DNA from: Thiotrichales bacterium
Lineage (GTDB): Bacteria; Pseudomonadota; Gammaproteobacteria; Thiomicrospirales; Thiomicrospiraceae
Length of the DNA: 17,523 nt
NCBI GenBank assembly: GCA_014763835.1
Contig: JACXUQ010000011.1
Coordinates: 1-17,523, forward strand
Direction of reading: 5' to 3'
Positions 6,983 to 14,220 of the stretch are shown here, piece after piece; position 1 is the stretch's first letter, and each line of letters begins with the position of its first letter. Position numbers and translations under genes: made by a program. Below the pieces are notes generated by a model, which was not told where the DNA came from, did no database searches, and saw nothing but the letters and a program-made list of their open reading frames with translations.

Positions 6983-8629
6983 GTGAAAGAGTGGTTTAAA
7001 AAAGGCGAGCATTGGATCTGGTTCAGCGCCTCAACTGTCAGCATCAGCGTGGTGCTGGTGTTTGGCCTATTGGGCATGATTGCCTGGAAAGGGTTGATTC
7101 ACTTCTGGCCGCATGCCGTGTATCACATCGAAGTACAGCATCAAGGCGGGCAGCAAGAAGTGATTGTCGGTGAATTGCACGACACCAAGATGAAGCAGGT
7201 AGAGGACAAAACGGCGCCGCATGGCAGCCGGGAAGTACCACAATACTTGTTTAAGGTCGGCAACCGCGATGTCTACGGCATTGATTTCCGCTGGGTCAGC
7301 AGTGAAGACATTGTGGGCGATGTCGAGCGTCTGGAAAAAGATGTGGTGGTCATCGAGCGTTACGAATACGGCAATGTTTACGGTCATGTCGAGTCGGTCA
7401 AGGTCAACGGTCAGGTTGAATCCAACCCTTACAAAGCCTTGGAGGTATTGGCCGAGCAGGTTGAAAAGGGCGTGGCACTGCATAACCAGATTCACCAACT
7501 GGAAAAAATCGAAATCGGTGCGATCAACTACAAAATTGAGGGGCTGCGCCTAGAAGAGAAACGCTTGCGCGCTCATAACGATTTCGACGCCCAAGCCGAA
7601 GCGCGTCTGGCAGCGGAAGGTGCCGAACTGCAAAAGGAGTTTGATACCCTGCATCAAGAAGTTCAGGTGCTCTATAAGCAGGCGCAGTCTATGGGCGAGG
7701 TAACGCTGCGTATTGCCGGTGAGCGTACTTTGAACGTGCCGGTCAATAAAATCGTCAGCTTCTGGCAGCCTAATAACATGACGACGGCGGAGTCGATCGG
7801 TTTCTTCCTTAGCAACATCGGCAAGTTCCTGCGGGACGAACCGCGCGAAGCCAATACCGAAGGCGGGGTTTTCCCGGCGATTATCGGTACGGTGACGATG
7901 GTGATGCTGATGGCGATTTTTGTGACGCCGATGGGTGTGATCGCTGCGATTTATATGAGCGAGTATGCTAAAGAAGGTGTGTTGCTGCGCATGGTGCGCA
8001 TTTCCATCAATAACCTGGCGGGGGTGCCTTCGATTGTCTTCGGTATCTTCGGTCTGGGCTTCTTTGTCTATATTCTGGGGTCGTCGATCGACGAGCTGTT
8101 TTATAGTTACGCCTTGCCAAGCCCGACGTTTGGTACGCCGGGGCTTTTGTGGGCATCTTTGACGATGGCGCTGCTGACCTTGCCGGTGGTGATTGTTTCT
8201 ACCCAGGAAGGTTTGTCGCGCGTGCCGCGTGCCCTGCGTGAAGGCGGGTTGGCCTTGGGGGCGACCAAGTCCGAAACCATTATGCGTATTGTTTTACCGA
8301 TGACCATGCCGGCGATTATGACCGGTCTGATTCTGGCGATTGCCCGCGCGGCGGGCGAGGTGGCGCCTTTGATGCTGGTGGGTGTGGTCAAATTGGCGCC
8401 TGAACTGCCGCTGGATATGGTGGCGCCGTTTGTCCATCTGGACCGCAAGTTCATGCACCTGGGTTTCCATATTTACGATGTCGGTTTCCAAAGCCCTAAC
8501 GTGGAAGCCTCGCAGCCGCTGGTGTATGCCACCTCGCTGTTGCTGGTGCTGATTATCCTCGGATTGAATCTGGGGGCGATTACCATCCGTAACCGCCTGC
8601 GCGAAAAATATAAGTCGCTGGATCATTAA
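6983..8629 (+). CDS. pstA: Phosphate ABC transporter permease PstA, long form
   Basis: This is the partner permease of PstC. The GTG start at 6983 is supported by AAGGAG (6970-6975) seven bases upstream. The product has 548 residues against about 296 in E. coli. A membrane helix at about 14-36 is followed by a ~255-residue extracytoplasmic insertion, part of which (about 150-238) is rich in charged heptads (KALEVLAEQVEKG, EAELQKEFDTLHQEV-like) and likely a coiled coil. The permease core starts near residue 294 (GGVFPAIIGT) and carries the ABC coupling loop EGGLALGATKSETIMRIVLP. Like PstC it is enlarged on the outer face, so the two insertions may pair. The gap to pstB is 82 bases and contains a strong hairpin. 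Function is confident from family and operon position. Confidence 0.93.
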   Translation: MKEWFKKGEHWIWFSASTVSISVVLVFGLLGMIAWKGLIHFWPHAVYHIEVQHQGGQQEVIVGELHDTKMKQVEDKTAPHGSREVPQYLFKVGNRDVYGIDFRWVSSEDIVGDVERLEKDVVVIERYEYGNVYGHVESVKVNGQVESNPYKALEVLAEQVEKGVALHNQIHQLEKIEIGAINYKIEGLRLEEKRLRAHNDFDAQAEARLAAEGAELQKEFDTLHQEVQVLYKQAQSMGEVTLRIAGERTLNVPVNKIVSFWQPNNMTTAESIGFFLSNIGKFLRDEPREANTEGGVFPAIIGTVTMVMLMAIFVTPMGVIAAIYMSEYAKEGVLLRMVRISINNLAGVPSIVFGIFGLGFFVYILGSSIDELFYSYALPSPTFGTPGLLWASLTMALLTLPVVIVSTQEGLSRVPRALREGGLALGATKSETIMRIVLPMTMPAIMTGLILAIARAAGEVAPLMLVGVVKLAPELPLDMVAPFVHLDRKFMHLGFHIYDVGFQSPNVEASQPLVYATSLLLVLIILGLNLGAITIRNRLREKYKSLDH

Positions 8630-8666
8630 TTATTAGGTTTGGCTTCGAAGAAATAACGAATTTTTA

Positions 8667-8694
8667 ACCCGGCCAAAAACTCAACAGGCCGGGT
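8667..8694 (+). repeat. Stem-loop in pstA-pstB gap sharing a 19-bp repeat with 15262-15280
   Basis: ACCCGGCC (8667-8674) pairs perfectly with GGCCGGGT (8687-8694) around a 12-base loop. There is no T-run after it, so it is not a standard terminator. It lies four bases before the pstB ribosome-binding site AGAGGA (8698-8703). The loop plus right arm, AAAACTCAACAGGCCGGGT (8676-8694), recurs exactly downstream of pstS. It may be an mRNA-processing or stabilising element, or a dispersed REP-like repeat. Confidence 0.65.
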
Positions 8695-8711
8695 CAGAGA
8701 GGAATAGAGAG

Positions 8712-9530
8712 ATGAGTGAACAAAATATCAGTGTGGCATTGGATCGCGACATTCGAGGTCTGTCATTGGCAGATGAGAAGGTCGCCATCGAGGTCAAGGA
8801 TTGGAATCTGTATTACGGCTCCAAGCAAGCATTGAAAAGCATCAATATGGTCGTGCCTGAAAACCGCGTGACTGCCTTTATCGGCCCTTCCGGGTGCGGC
8901 AAGTCGACCTTGCTGCGTTGTTTCAACCGTATGAACGACTTGATCGATATCGTCAATGTGGAAGGCTGTATGACCTTGCATGGCGATGATATGTATGCCA
9001 AAGAGATGAACGTGGCCTCGCTGCGCCGCCGCGTAGGGATGGTGTTCCAGAAGCCCAACCCGTTTCCGAAATCGATTTACGAGAACGTGGCTTACGGCTT
9101 GCGTCTGCAAGGTATCAACGACAAAGCCGTTCTGGACGAAACCGTGGAGTGGGCATTGAAAGGTGCAGGTTTGTGGGATGAGGTTAAAGACCGTCTGAAC
9201 GAAAACGCTCTTGGTATGTCCGGCGGCCAGCAGCAGCGTCTTTGTATTGCGCGTGCCATCGCCATCAAGCCGGAAGTGCTGTTGTTGGACGAACCGACTT
9301 CGGCACTGGATCCGATCTCCACGCTGGCGATTGAAGAGTTGATCTTTGAATTGAAAAAGGAATTTACGATTCTGATTGTTACCCACAATATGCAGCAGGC
9401 GGCGCGCGTTTCCGACTACACGGCCTTTATGTATATGGGCGAGCTGATTGAGTACACCGATACCGATACGCTCTTCACCAATCCGCAAATGAAGCGTACA
9501 GAAGATTACATTACCGGACGTTACGGCTAA
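8712..9530 (+). CDS. pstB: Phosphate ABC transporter ATP-binding protein PstB
   Basis: PstB hydrolyses ATP on the cytoplasmic side to drive phosphate import through PstCA. The 272-residue product shows all ABC motifs: Walker A GPSGCGKST with K64, signature MSGGQQQR at 169-176, Walker B LLLDEPTSALD with D193/E194, and the switch histidine H225 in VTHNMQQAAR. The PstB-specific segment NPFPKSIYENVAYGLR is present. A 30-residue N-terminal extension before EVKDWNLYYGSKQAL is slightly longer than in E. coli (257 residues). The ribosome-binding site AGAGGA lies eight bases before the ATG, just after the upstream hairpin. phoU follows after 15 bases. Confidence 0.97.
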   Translation: MSEQNISVALDRDIRGLSLADEKVAIEVKDWNLYYGSKQALKSINMVVPENRVTAFIGPSGCGKSTLLRCFNRMNDLIDIVNVEGCMTLHGDDMYAKEMNVASLRRRVGMVFQKPNPFPKSIYENVAYGLRLQGINDKAVLDETVEWALKGAGLWDEVKDRLNENALGMSGGQQQRLCIARAIAIKPEVLLLDEPTSALDPISTLAIEELIFELKKEFTILIVTHNMQQAARVSDYTAFMYMGELIEYTDTDTLFTNPQMKRTEDYITGRYG

Positions 9531-9545
9531 GCCAAGGAGTGAGTC

Positions 9546-10274
9546 ATGGAAAGAACGGAATTTAAAACACACATTTCAGAACAGCTTAACCGTAACCTGG
9601 AAGATCTCTTTAATCTGGTTTTGGAGATGGGCGGTCTGGTTGAACGCCAGCTGGAAAATGCGGTCAAGGCCCTCTCGAACGGCGATGTGGAAATGGCCAA
9701 AGAGGTGCTGGTCATCGACCGCCTGATTAACAAAGAAGAGGTGGAGATTGACCGCTTGTGCGCCAGCGTACTGGCACGCCAGCAGCCGACCGCATCGGAT
9801 CTGCGTCTGATTATTATGGCGATTCGTATTGCGGTGGACTTGGAACGCATGGGCGACGAAGTCACCAAAACCGCGAAATTGGTGGTCAAATTGTCCGACA
9901 AAGGGGTGGCCTGTCCGGATTTGCCGGGTTATGCCGAATTGCTTGAAATTTCCAATACCGCCAATGCGATGTTGAAACAGGTATTGAATGCCTTTGCCCG
10001 TCTGGACTTGTCTGAAGTCATCCAGATTCTGGATGAAGAGGAGCGTATGGACCAGCTGCTTAAGGTGGCGATTGCTAAAGTGGTGGACGGTTTCCACGTC
10101 GCACAGATCAATCCGGAATGCCTGTTGGAGATGGTCTATGCATTGAAAGCCAGCGAACGCGTCACCGATCACGCCGCCAATATCGCCGAAAGCGTGGTTT
10201 ATCTGGTTGAAGGGCGCGATATTCGCAATATCGATCCGCAGAAGTTGACGGAGTTCCTAAACAACCTAAAATAG
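9546..10274 (+). CDS. phoU: Phosphate transport and signalling regulator PhoU
   Basis: PhoU is a cytoplasmic helical protein that connects Pst transporter state with the PhoR kinase and damps the Pho response when phosphate is plentiful. The product is 242 residues, the normal length. It shows two repeats of a three-helix PhoU unit, with acidic metal-binding-type clusters (KEEVEIDRLC in the first half, AERVTDHAANIAE-type near the C-terminus). AAGGAG lies six bases before the ATG. It sits between pstB and phoB, so the transporter, PhoU and the two-component system form one transcription unit. Confidence 0.96.
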   Translation: MERTEFKTHISEQLNRNLEDLFNLVLEMGGLVERQLENAVKALSNGDVEMAKEVLVIDRLINKEEVEIDRLCASVLARQQPTASDLRLIIMAIRIAVDLERMGDEVTKTAKLVVKLSDKGVACPDLPGYAELLEISNTANAMLKQVLNAFARLDLSEVIQILDEEERMDQLLKVAIAKVVDGFHVAQINPECLLEMVYALKASERVTDHAANIAESVVYLVEGRDIRNIDPQKLTEFLNNLK

Positions 10275-10309
10275 GGTGTTAATTGCAAAGCCACAGGCGA
10301 CCCGAGTTT

Positions 10310-11008
10310 ATGAGTAAACAGACCATTTTGATTGTCGAAGACGAAGCGGCCATCCGCGATATGCTCAAATTCACCTTGAGTTCGGCCGACTTTAGCGTGT
10401 TGGAAGCCCCCAATGCCGAGCAAGGCTGGCAGGTGGCCAACGAGGCGATGCCGGATCTGATTCTGCTGGACTGGATGTTGCCGGGCGTCAGCGGCGTTTC
10501 GTTGGCGCAGCGCATCCGCCAGCAAGACAAAACCCGCACCATTCCGATCATCATGCTCACCGCCAAGTGCGAAGAAGATGATCAGGTGCAGGGTTTCGAG
10601 GCCGGTGCGGATGACTATGTGGTCAAGCCTTTCTCGCCACGCGCGTTGGTGGCGCGCATCAAAGCGTTATTGCGCCGCCAGGATGTGGAGCACGGCGGGG
10701 AGGAGCGCTTGCAGGCCGGTAAAATGGCGTTGGATCTGAGCAGCCACCGTTTCAGTGTGAATAACGAAGAGATCAAACTCGGGCCGACCGAATTCAAGTT
10801 GATCCATTTCTTTATGACGCATCCCAACCGCGTCTATTCGCGCATGCAGCTGTTAGACTATGTCTGGGGCGAAAATGTGGTGGTGGAAGAGCGCACCGTG
10901 GATGTACATATCCGCCGTTTGCGCAAGATTCTCGAGCCGGCCGGTGTGGCCGACTATATTCAAACCATTCGGGGTTCCGGTTACCGTTTCTCGGTGATTG
11001 AGGCCTGA
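10310..11008 (+). CDS. phoB: Phosphate regulon response regulator PhoB
   Basis: PhoB is an OmpR-type transcription factor that binds Pho boxes after phosphorylation by PhoR. I chose the ATG at 10310 rather than an upstream TTG at 10283, because the protein then begins MSKQTILIVEDE exactly where the family does and has 232 residues (E. coli 229). The receiver domain has E10/D11, phospho-acceptor D54 (LLDWMLPG), T84 and K106 (VKPF). A winged-helix domain occupies roughly 130-230, with the recognition-helix region EERTVDVHIRRLRKIL and the terminal hairpin IRGSGYRFS. The ribosome-binding site is weak, so coupling from phoU 35 bases upstream is possible. Its likely targets here are the Pho boxes at 4599 and 14116. 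Confidence 0.97.
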   Translation: MSKQTILIVEDEAAIRDMLKFTLSSADFSVLEAPNAEQGWQVANEAMPDLILLDWMLPGVSGVSLAQRIRQQDKTRTIPIIMLTAKCEEDDQVQGFEAGADDYVVKPFSPRALVARIKALLRRQDVEHGGEERLQAGKMALDLSSHRFSVNNEEIKLGPTEFKLIHFFMTHPNRVYSRMQLLDYVWGENVVVEERTVDVHIRRLRKILEPAGVADYIQTIRGSGYRFSVIEA

Positions 11009-11010
11009 AG

Positions 11011-12318
11011 GTGTTTTCCAGCGGGGTCAAGCGGGAACTGACGTGGATTGTCACCACGCTGTGGGCGCTGCTGTTTTTTTGCTGGCTGACCGACTGGTGG
11101 ATAGAAGGCTTTGTCTTTTATCTGCTTTTCTATATTGCGCGCCAGTTGTGGAGCATGCGCAAGTTCGAAAAATGGATGGAGGGCGGTACTCAAGCGGCTT
11201 TTCCGCCGGCTTCAGGCTTGTGGAGCGAACTGACCTATCTGGTGTCGCGCAAGCAGCGTGCGCTGGAAAAACACGCCGACCTGCAGTTTTATAAATCGGA
11301 GCAGTTCAAGGCCGCCTCCATGTTGATTCCGGATGCGATTGTGTCGTTGGATCAGCAGAATCATATCGAATGGTTTAACGCCACCTCCGAAAAGATCCTC
11401 GAACTGCGCCGCCAGGACGTGGGGCGCAAGATCGAAGGCCTGATCCGTCAGCCGCAGTTTATTGAATACCTCAAAGCGCAATCCTATCAGAAGTCTTTGA
11501 CGATCCACTCGTTGCAAGGCGTGCAGCGCACGTTCCGCATCAAGATCATTCCCTATTTCGATAACCATAAACTGCTAATCGTCAGGGATATTACCGATCT
11601 CTACAATATGGCGCAGATTCGCCGCGACTTTATCGCCAATGCGTCGCACGAGTTGCGCACGCCGCTTACGGTGCTCAAAGGCTATCTGGAGGCGATGATC
11701 GATACCCCCGGCCCGCATCAGGATATGTGGTTGCCGGCCTTGCAGAATATGGAGAACCAATCCGAACGCATGCAGGCCATTCTTGAGGATTTGCTGACCT
11801 TGTCGAAGATGGAGTCGGAAACCATCACCGCCAAAGAGGTCATGGTGGATGTGCCGGGCATCCTGAAGAAGCTGCATACCGAAGCCGAACAGCTCAGTCA
11901 GGGGCAGCATGATTTCGAGTTCGCCGTGGACGATACCCTGTTGATCAAAGGGCATCCCGAACCGCTGAAAAGCGTGTTTATGAATCTGGTCTCCAATGCG
12001 GTGCGCTATACGCCAGCCGGCGGCAAAATCAGTGTGCGTTGGTATCATGACGCCAAAGGCGCCCACTTTGCGGTGACGGATACCGGCATCGGTATTGCCA
12101 GAGAGCACATTCCGCGTTTGACGGAACGTTTCTATCGTGTCGATACCGCGCGGTCGCGCGCCACCGGCGGTACCGGTCTGGGCCTGGCGATTGTCAAGCA
12201 TATTCTGGAGCGCTATAACGCCAAGCTGCATGTGGACAGTCTGATCGGCAAGGGTTCGACCTTCCGCTGCGATTTTCCGTTGCAAAGGGTGCAGGTCAGT
12301 GAAGCGGCAAATGAGTAA
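11011..12318 (+). CDS. phoR: Phosphate regulon sensor histidine kinase PhoR
   Basis: PhoR is an inner-membrane kinase/phosphatase that phosphorylates PhoB under phosphate limitation. The GTG start lies two bases after the phoB stop, indicating translational coupling. The 435-residue product begins with two closely spaced membrane helices (about 11-47) with almost no periplasmic loop. Like other PhoR proteins it therefore should not sense phosphate outside but read the Pst/PhoU complex. A PAS domain (about 100-195) precedes the HisKA motif NASHELRTPLT with phospho-acceptor H213. The ATPase motifs are N325/N329 in NLVSNAVRYTP, DTGIGI at 357, and GGTGLGLAI near 386. It is the last gene of the pst-pho operon. 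Confidence 0.96.
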   Translation: MFSSGVKRELTWIVTTLWALLFFCWLTDWWIEGFVFYLLFYIARQLWSMRKFEKWMEGGTQAAFPPASGLWSELTYLVSRKQRALEKHADLQFYKSEQFKAASMLIPDAIVSLDQQNHIEWFNATSEKILELRRQDVGRKIEGLIRQPQFIEYLKAQSYQKSLTIHSLQGVQRTFRIKIIPYFDNHKLLIVRDITDLYNMAQIRRDFIANASHELRTPLTVLKGYLEAMIDTPGPHQDMWLPALQNMENQSERMQAILEDLLTLSKMESETITAKEVMVDVPGILKKLHTEAEQLSQGQHDFEFAVDDTLLIKGHPEPLKSVFMNLVSNAVRYTPAGGKISVRWYHDAKGAHFAVTDTGIGIAREHIPRLTERFYRVDTARSRATGGTGLGLAIVKHILERYNAKLHVDSLIGKGSTFRCDFPLQRVQVSEAANE

Positions 12319-12321
12319 AGC

Positions 12322-12353
12322 TAGGGAACCTCTGATTTAATCAGAGCTTCCTA
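12322..12353 (+). repeat. Stem-loop just after phoR
   Basis: CTCTGA (12330-12335) pairs with TCAGAG (12341-12346), and outer arms GGAA (12325-12328) and TTCC (12348-12351) extend the stem within TAG…CTA-like ends. No T-tract follows. It could be part of a two-hairpin transcript end, or a relic of a small inverted-repeat element, since the palindrome resembles transposon ends in form. I cannot tell which. Confidence 0.45.
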
Positions 12354-12361
12354 AACTAATG

Positions 12362-12400
12362 GGCAAAATAAAAGGGGCTTCAAGCCCCTTTTATTTTGCC
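12362..12400. terminator. Bidirectional terminator between phoR and pit
   Basis: Two 19-base arms (12362-12380 and 12382-12400) are exact reverse complements around one central base. The GC core AGGGGCTT/AAGCCCCT is flanked by an A-rich tract on the left and a T-rich tract (TTTTATTTT) on the right. It therefore works as an intrinsic terminator from either side, serving both the convergent pst-pho operon and pit. Confidence 0.92.
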
Positions 12401-12414
12401 AGCATGTTAATGCT

Positions 12415-13986
12415 TTAAGGCAGCATCATCCCGCGAATGGTGAAGTAGATAATCGCCGCCATCAATGCGGAGGCCGGCACGGTAATGACCCAGGCCGCCA
12501 CGATTTTCAGGAAGGCGGAACGCTTGACCAGCTCTTTCTGGTAAACCCTGTTCAGGGTTTTGCGCTCTTTCTTGCTCAGTTCCACTTCCGCCTGTTTGGC
12601 CTTAAGTTGCGCCAGCATGGCTTTCTTCTCAATCAGCGAGGCCTTCTCGAACTTCTTCACAAAACGCTCGAATTCAGCCTGATCCTGACCGTGGTGATGG
12701 TCTTTAATCTCTTGTAACGTTTTAGCATAGTTGCGTTTCAGATATTCGCGTAGAAAGCCCACCCCGAAGACACCGCCCACGGCGATATGGGTCGAGCTGA
12801 CCGGCAGCCCCAGTTGCGAAGCGACAATGACCGTAATCGCCGCCGCCATGGCGATGGAGTAGGCGCGCATCTGATCCAGCTCGGTGATTTCGCTACCGAC
12901 GGTACGGATCAGTTTAGGACCGAACAACAGCAAGCCCAAGCTGATACCGACGGCACCGATCAGCATCACCCATAACGGGATTTTGGCTTTAGTGGAAATG
13001 CCGTGCGTGTGAATGGCGTCGTTAATCGCCGCCAGCGGACCGACCGCGTTGGCAACGTCGTTGGCGCCGTGCGCGAAACTCAACAGCGCCGCGGCGAAAA
13101 TCAACGGAATGGTAAACAATGCATTAACGCCGGCCTTACCGTTTTGCAATCCGGCCGCCTGGCGCGAAATCAACGGTTTGACAATCAGGTAGATCACAAC
13201 ACCAAATGCCAGGCCGATTAGCAGGGCTTCGATAAACGAGGCTTTCCAGATGTGTTTAAGCCCTTTCATAATCAGATAGGTCGAGAAGGCCCAGGCCATC
13301 AGGGCAATCAGCAGCGGCAGCATCTTTTTGGAGGCGACGAGCATGTCGTCTTTGTAGGTGATGCTGCGCTTGATCCACATCAGGAACAGTGCCGCGATCA
13401 AACCGCCGATGACCGGCGAGATGACCCAGCTGGCCGCAATGGACCCCATCTTGTCCCAGTTGGCAATTTCCCAGCCTGCGGCGGCAATGCCCGCGCCCAG
13501 AACTCCGCCGACGATTGAGTGGGTGGTCGATACCGGCGCGCCCAGCGCGGTGGCCACGTTGAGCCACAGCGCACCGGCCAGCAACGCGGCAATCATCAGC
13601 CAGATAAAGGTTTCGCTGTCTCCGATATTGGTAGGGTTGATAATGCCTTTGCTGATGGTGCTGACAACATCCCCGCCGGCAATCAGCGCGCCGGCCGATT
13701 CAAAAATGGCGACGATAATAATCGCCCCGGTCAGGGTCAGGGCTTTGGAGCCGACGGCTGGACCGACGTTGTTGGCGACGTCGTTGGCGCCGATATTCAA
13801 AGCCATATAGCCGCCGATCATTGCGGCGATCACCAGTTCAATACTGACCACGCCGGTGCCGGTTTGCAGATTGGCGGTGAATAGCATAATGATAATAATG
13901 AACAGCAGGGCGGTTCCGAAGCGGAACATCTCTTTGCGGCTGCGCTGGGTGGCGTGTTCGATGTCGTTTAGGTCACGAAACTCCAT
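12415..13986 (-). CDS. pit: Low-affinity inorganic phosphate transporter, PiT family
   Basis: This is an ion-coupled phosphate (metal-phosphate) transporter of the inner membrane, used when phosphate is ample. The 523-residue product has the two family-defining repeats: GANDVANNVGPAVG from G66 and GANDVANAVGPL from G307. It has about ten hydrophobic segments. Between the second half of the core and the last membrane segments is a charged, Lys/Glu-rich cytoplasmic stretch (EFERFVKKFEKASLIEKK…) that looks coiled-coil. E. coli PitA is 499 residues. The ATG at 13986 is preceded by AAGAGA. It is divergent from pstS and convergent with phoR, so it sits inside the high-affinity phosphate locus. Its promoter overlaps the pstS Pho box. 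Whether it is H+ or Na+ coupled cannot be judged. Confidence 0.95.
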   Translation of the reverse strand: MEFRDLNDIEHATQRSRKEMFRFGTALLFIIIIMLFTANLQTGTGVVSIELVIAAMIGGYMALNIGANDVANNVGPAVGSKALTLTGAIIIVAIFESAGALIAGGDVVSTISKGIINPTNIGDSETFIWLMIAALLAGALWLNVATALGAPVSTTHSIVGGVLGAGIAAAGWEIANWDKMGSIAASWVISPVIGGLIAALFLMWIKRSITYKDDMLVASKKMLPLLIALMAWAFSTYLIMKGLKHIWKASFIEALLIGLAFGVVIYLIVKPLISRQAAGLQNGKAGVNALFTIPLIFAAALLSFAHGANDVANAVGPLAAINDAIHTHGISTKAKIPLWVMLIGAVGISLGLLLFGPKLIRTVGSEITELDQMRAYSIAMAAAITVIVASQLGLPVSSTHIAVGGVFGVGFLREYLKRNYAKTLQEIKDHHHGQDQAEFERFVKKFEKASLIEKKAMLAQLKAKQAEVELSKKERKTLNRVYQKELVKRSAFLKIVAAWVITVPASALMAAIIYFTIRGMMLP

Positions 13987-14093
13987 ATTTGCATCTCTTT
14001 TGGGGTCAATCGTCAGCCGGTTTGCTCTGTTTAAACGGGCCGCTTGCGATCTTTGTCCAGGCCAACTTTTGGTTAATCTGAGCAGGCCGGCTT

Positions 14094-14122
14094 ATTTTAG
14101 GCGCTTTTGTGTTCGGTGTCAC
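14094..14122 (-). promoter_or_regulatory. Candidate sigma-70 promoter of pit
   Basis: On the minus strand, -35 GTGACA (14122-14117) and -10 TAAAAT (14099-14094) are separated by exactly 17 bp, each one mismatch from consensus. The start would be near 14087, about 100 bases before the pit ATG. The -35 bases are the same bases as the first pstS Pho heptamer (14116-14122). Confidence 0.6.
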
Positions 14123-14171
14123 ACACTTGTCACATTTCCTTAAAAATACTGTTATTAAGGCTGCCTATAAT
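14116..14171 (+). promoter_or_regulatory. Pho box and -10 of pstS
   Basis: Heptamers GTGTCAC (14116-14122), TTGTCAC (14127-14133) and CTGTTAT (14149-14155) all fall on an 11-bp register; the slot at 14138 is degenerate. A perfect TATAAT (14166-14171) follows the last heptamer after 10 bp. This is the arrangement of PhoB-activated promoters in E. coli, where no -35 is needed. It is the strongest regulatory site in the window. Confidence 0.8.
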
Positions 14172-14220
14172 CTGCTCCGTAGGTTTTAATTTTTCATTGT
14201 TTTTTCGGAGAATACACTTG

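Noticed and set aside
10283..10309. TTG start for phoB
   Set aside because: It adds nine residues before the conserved receiver-domain start; the ATG at 10310 matches the family N-terminus.
14107..14220. Upstream extension of the pstS frame (358 codons)
   Set aside because: It would include the Pho box and -10 and would bury the signal peptide. The ATG at 14221 has a ribosome-binding site and gives a normal precursor.
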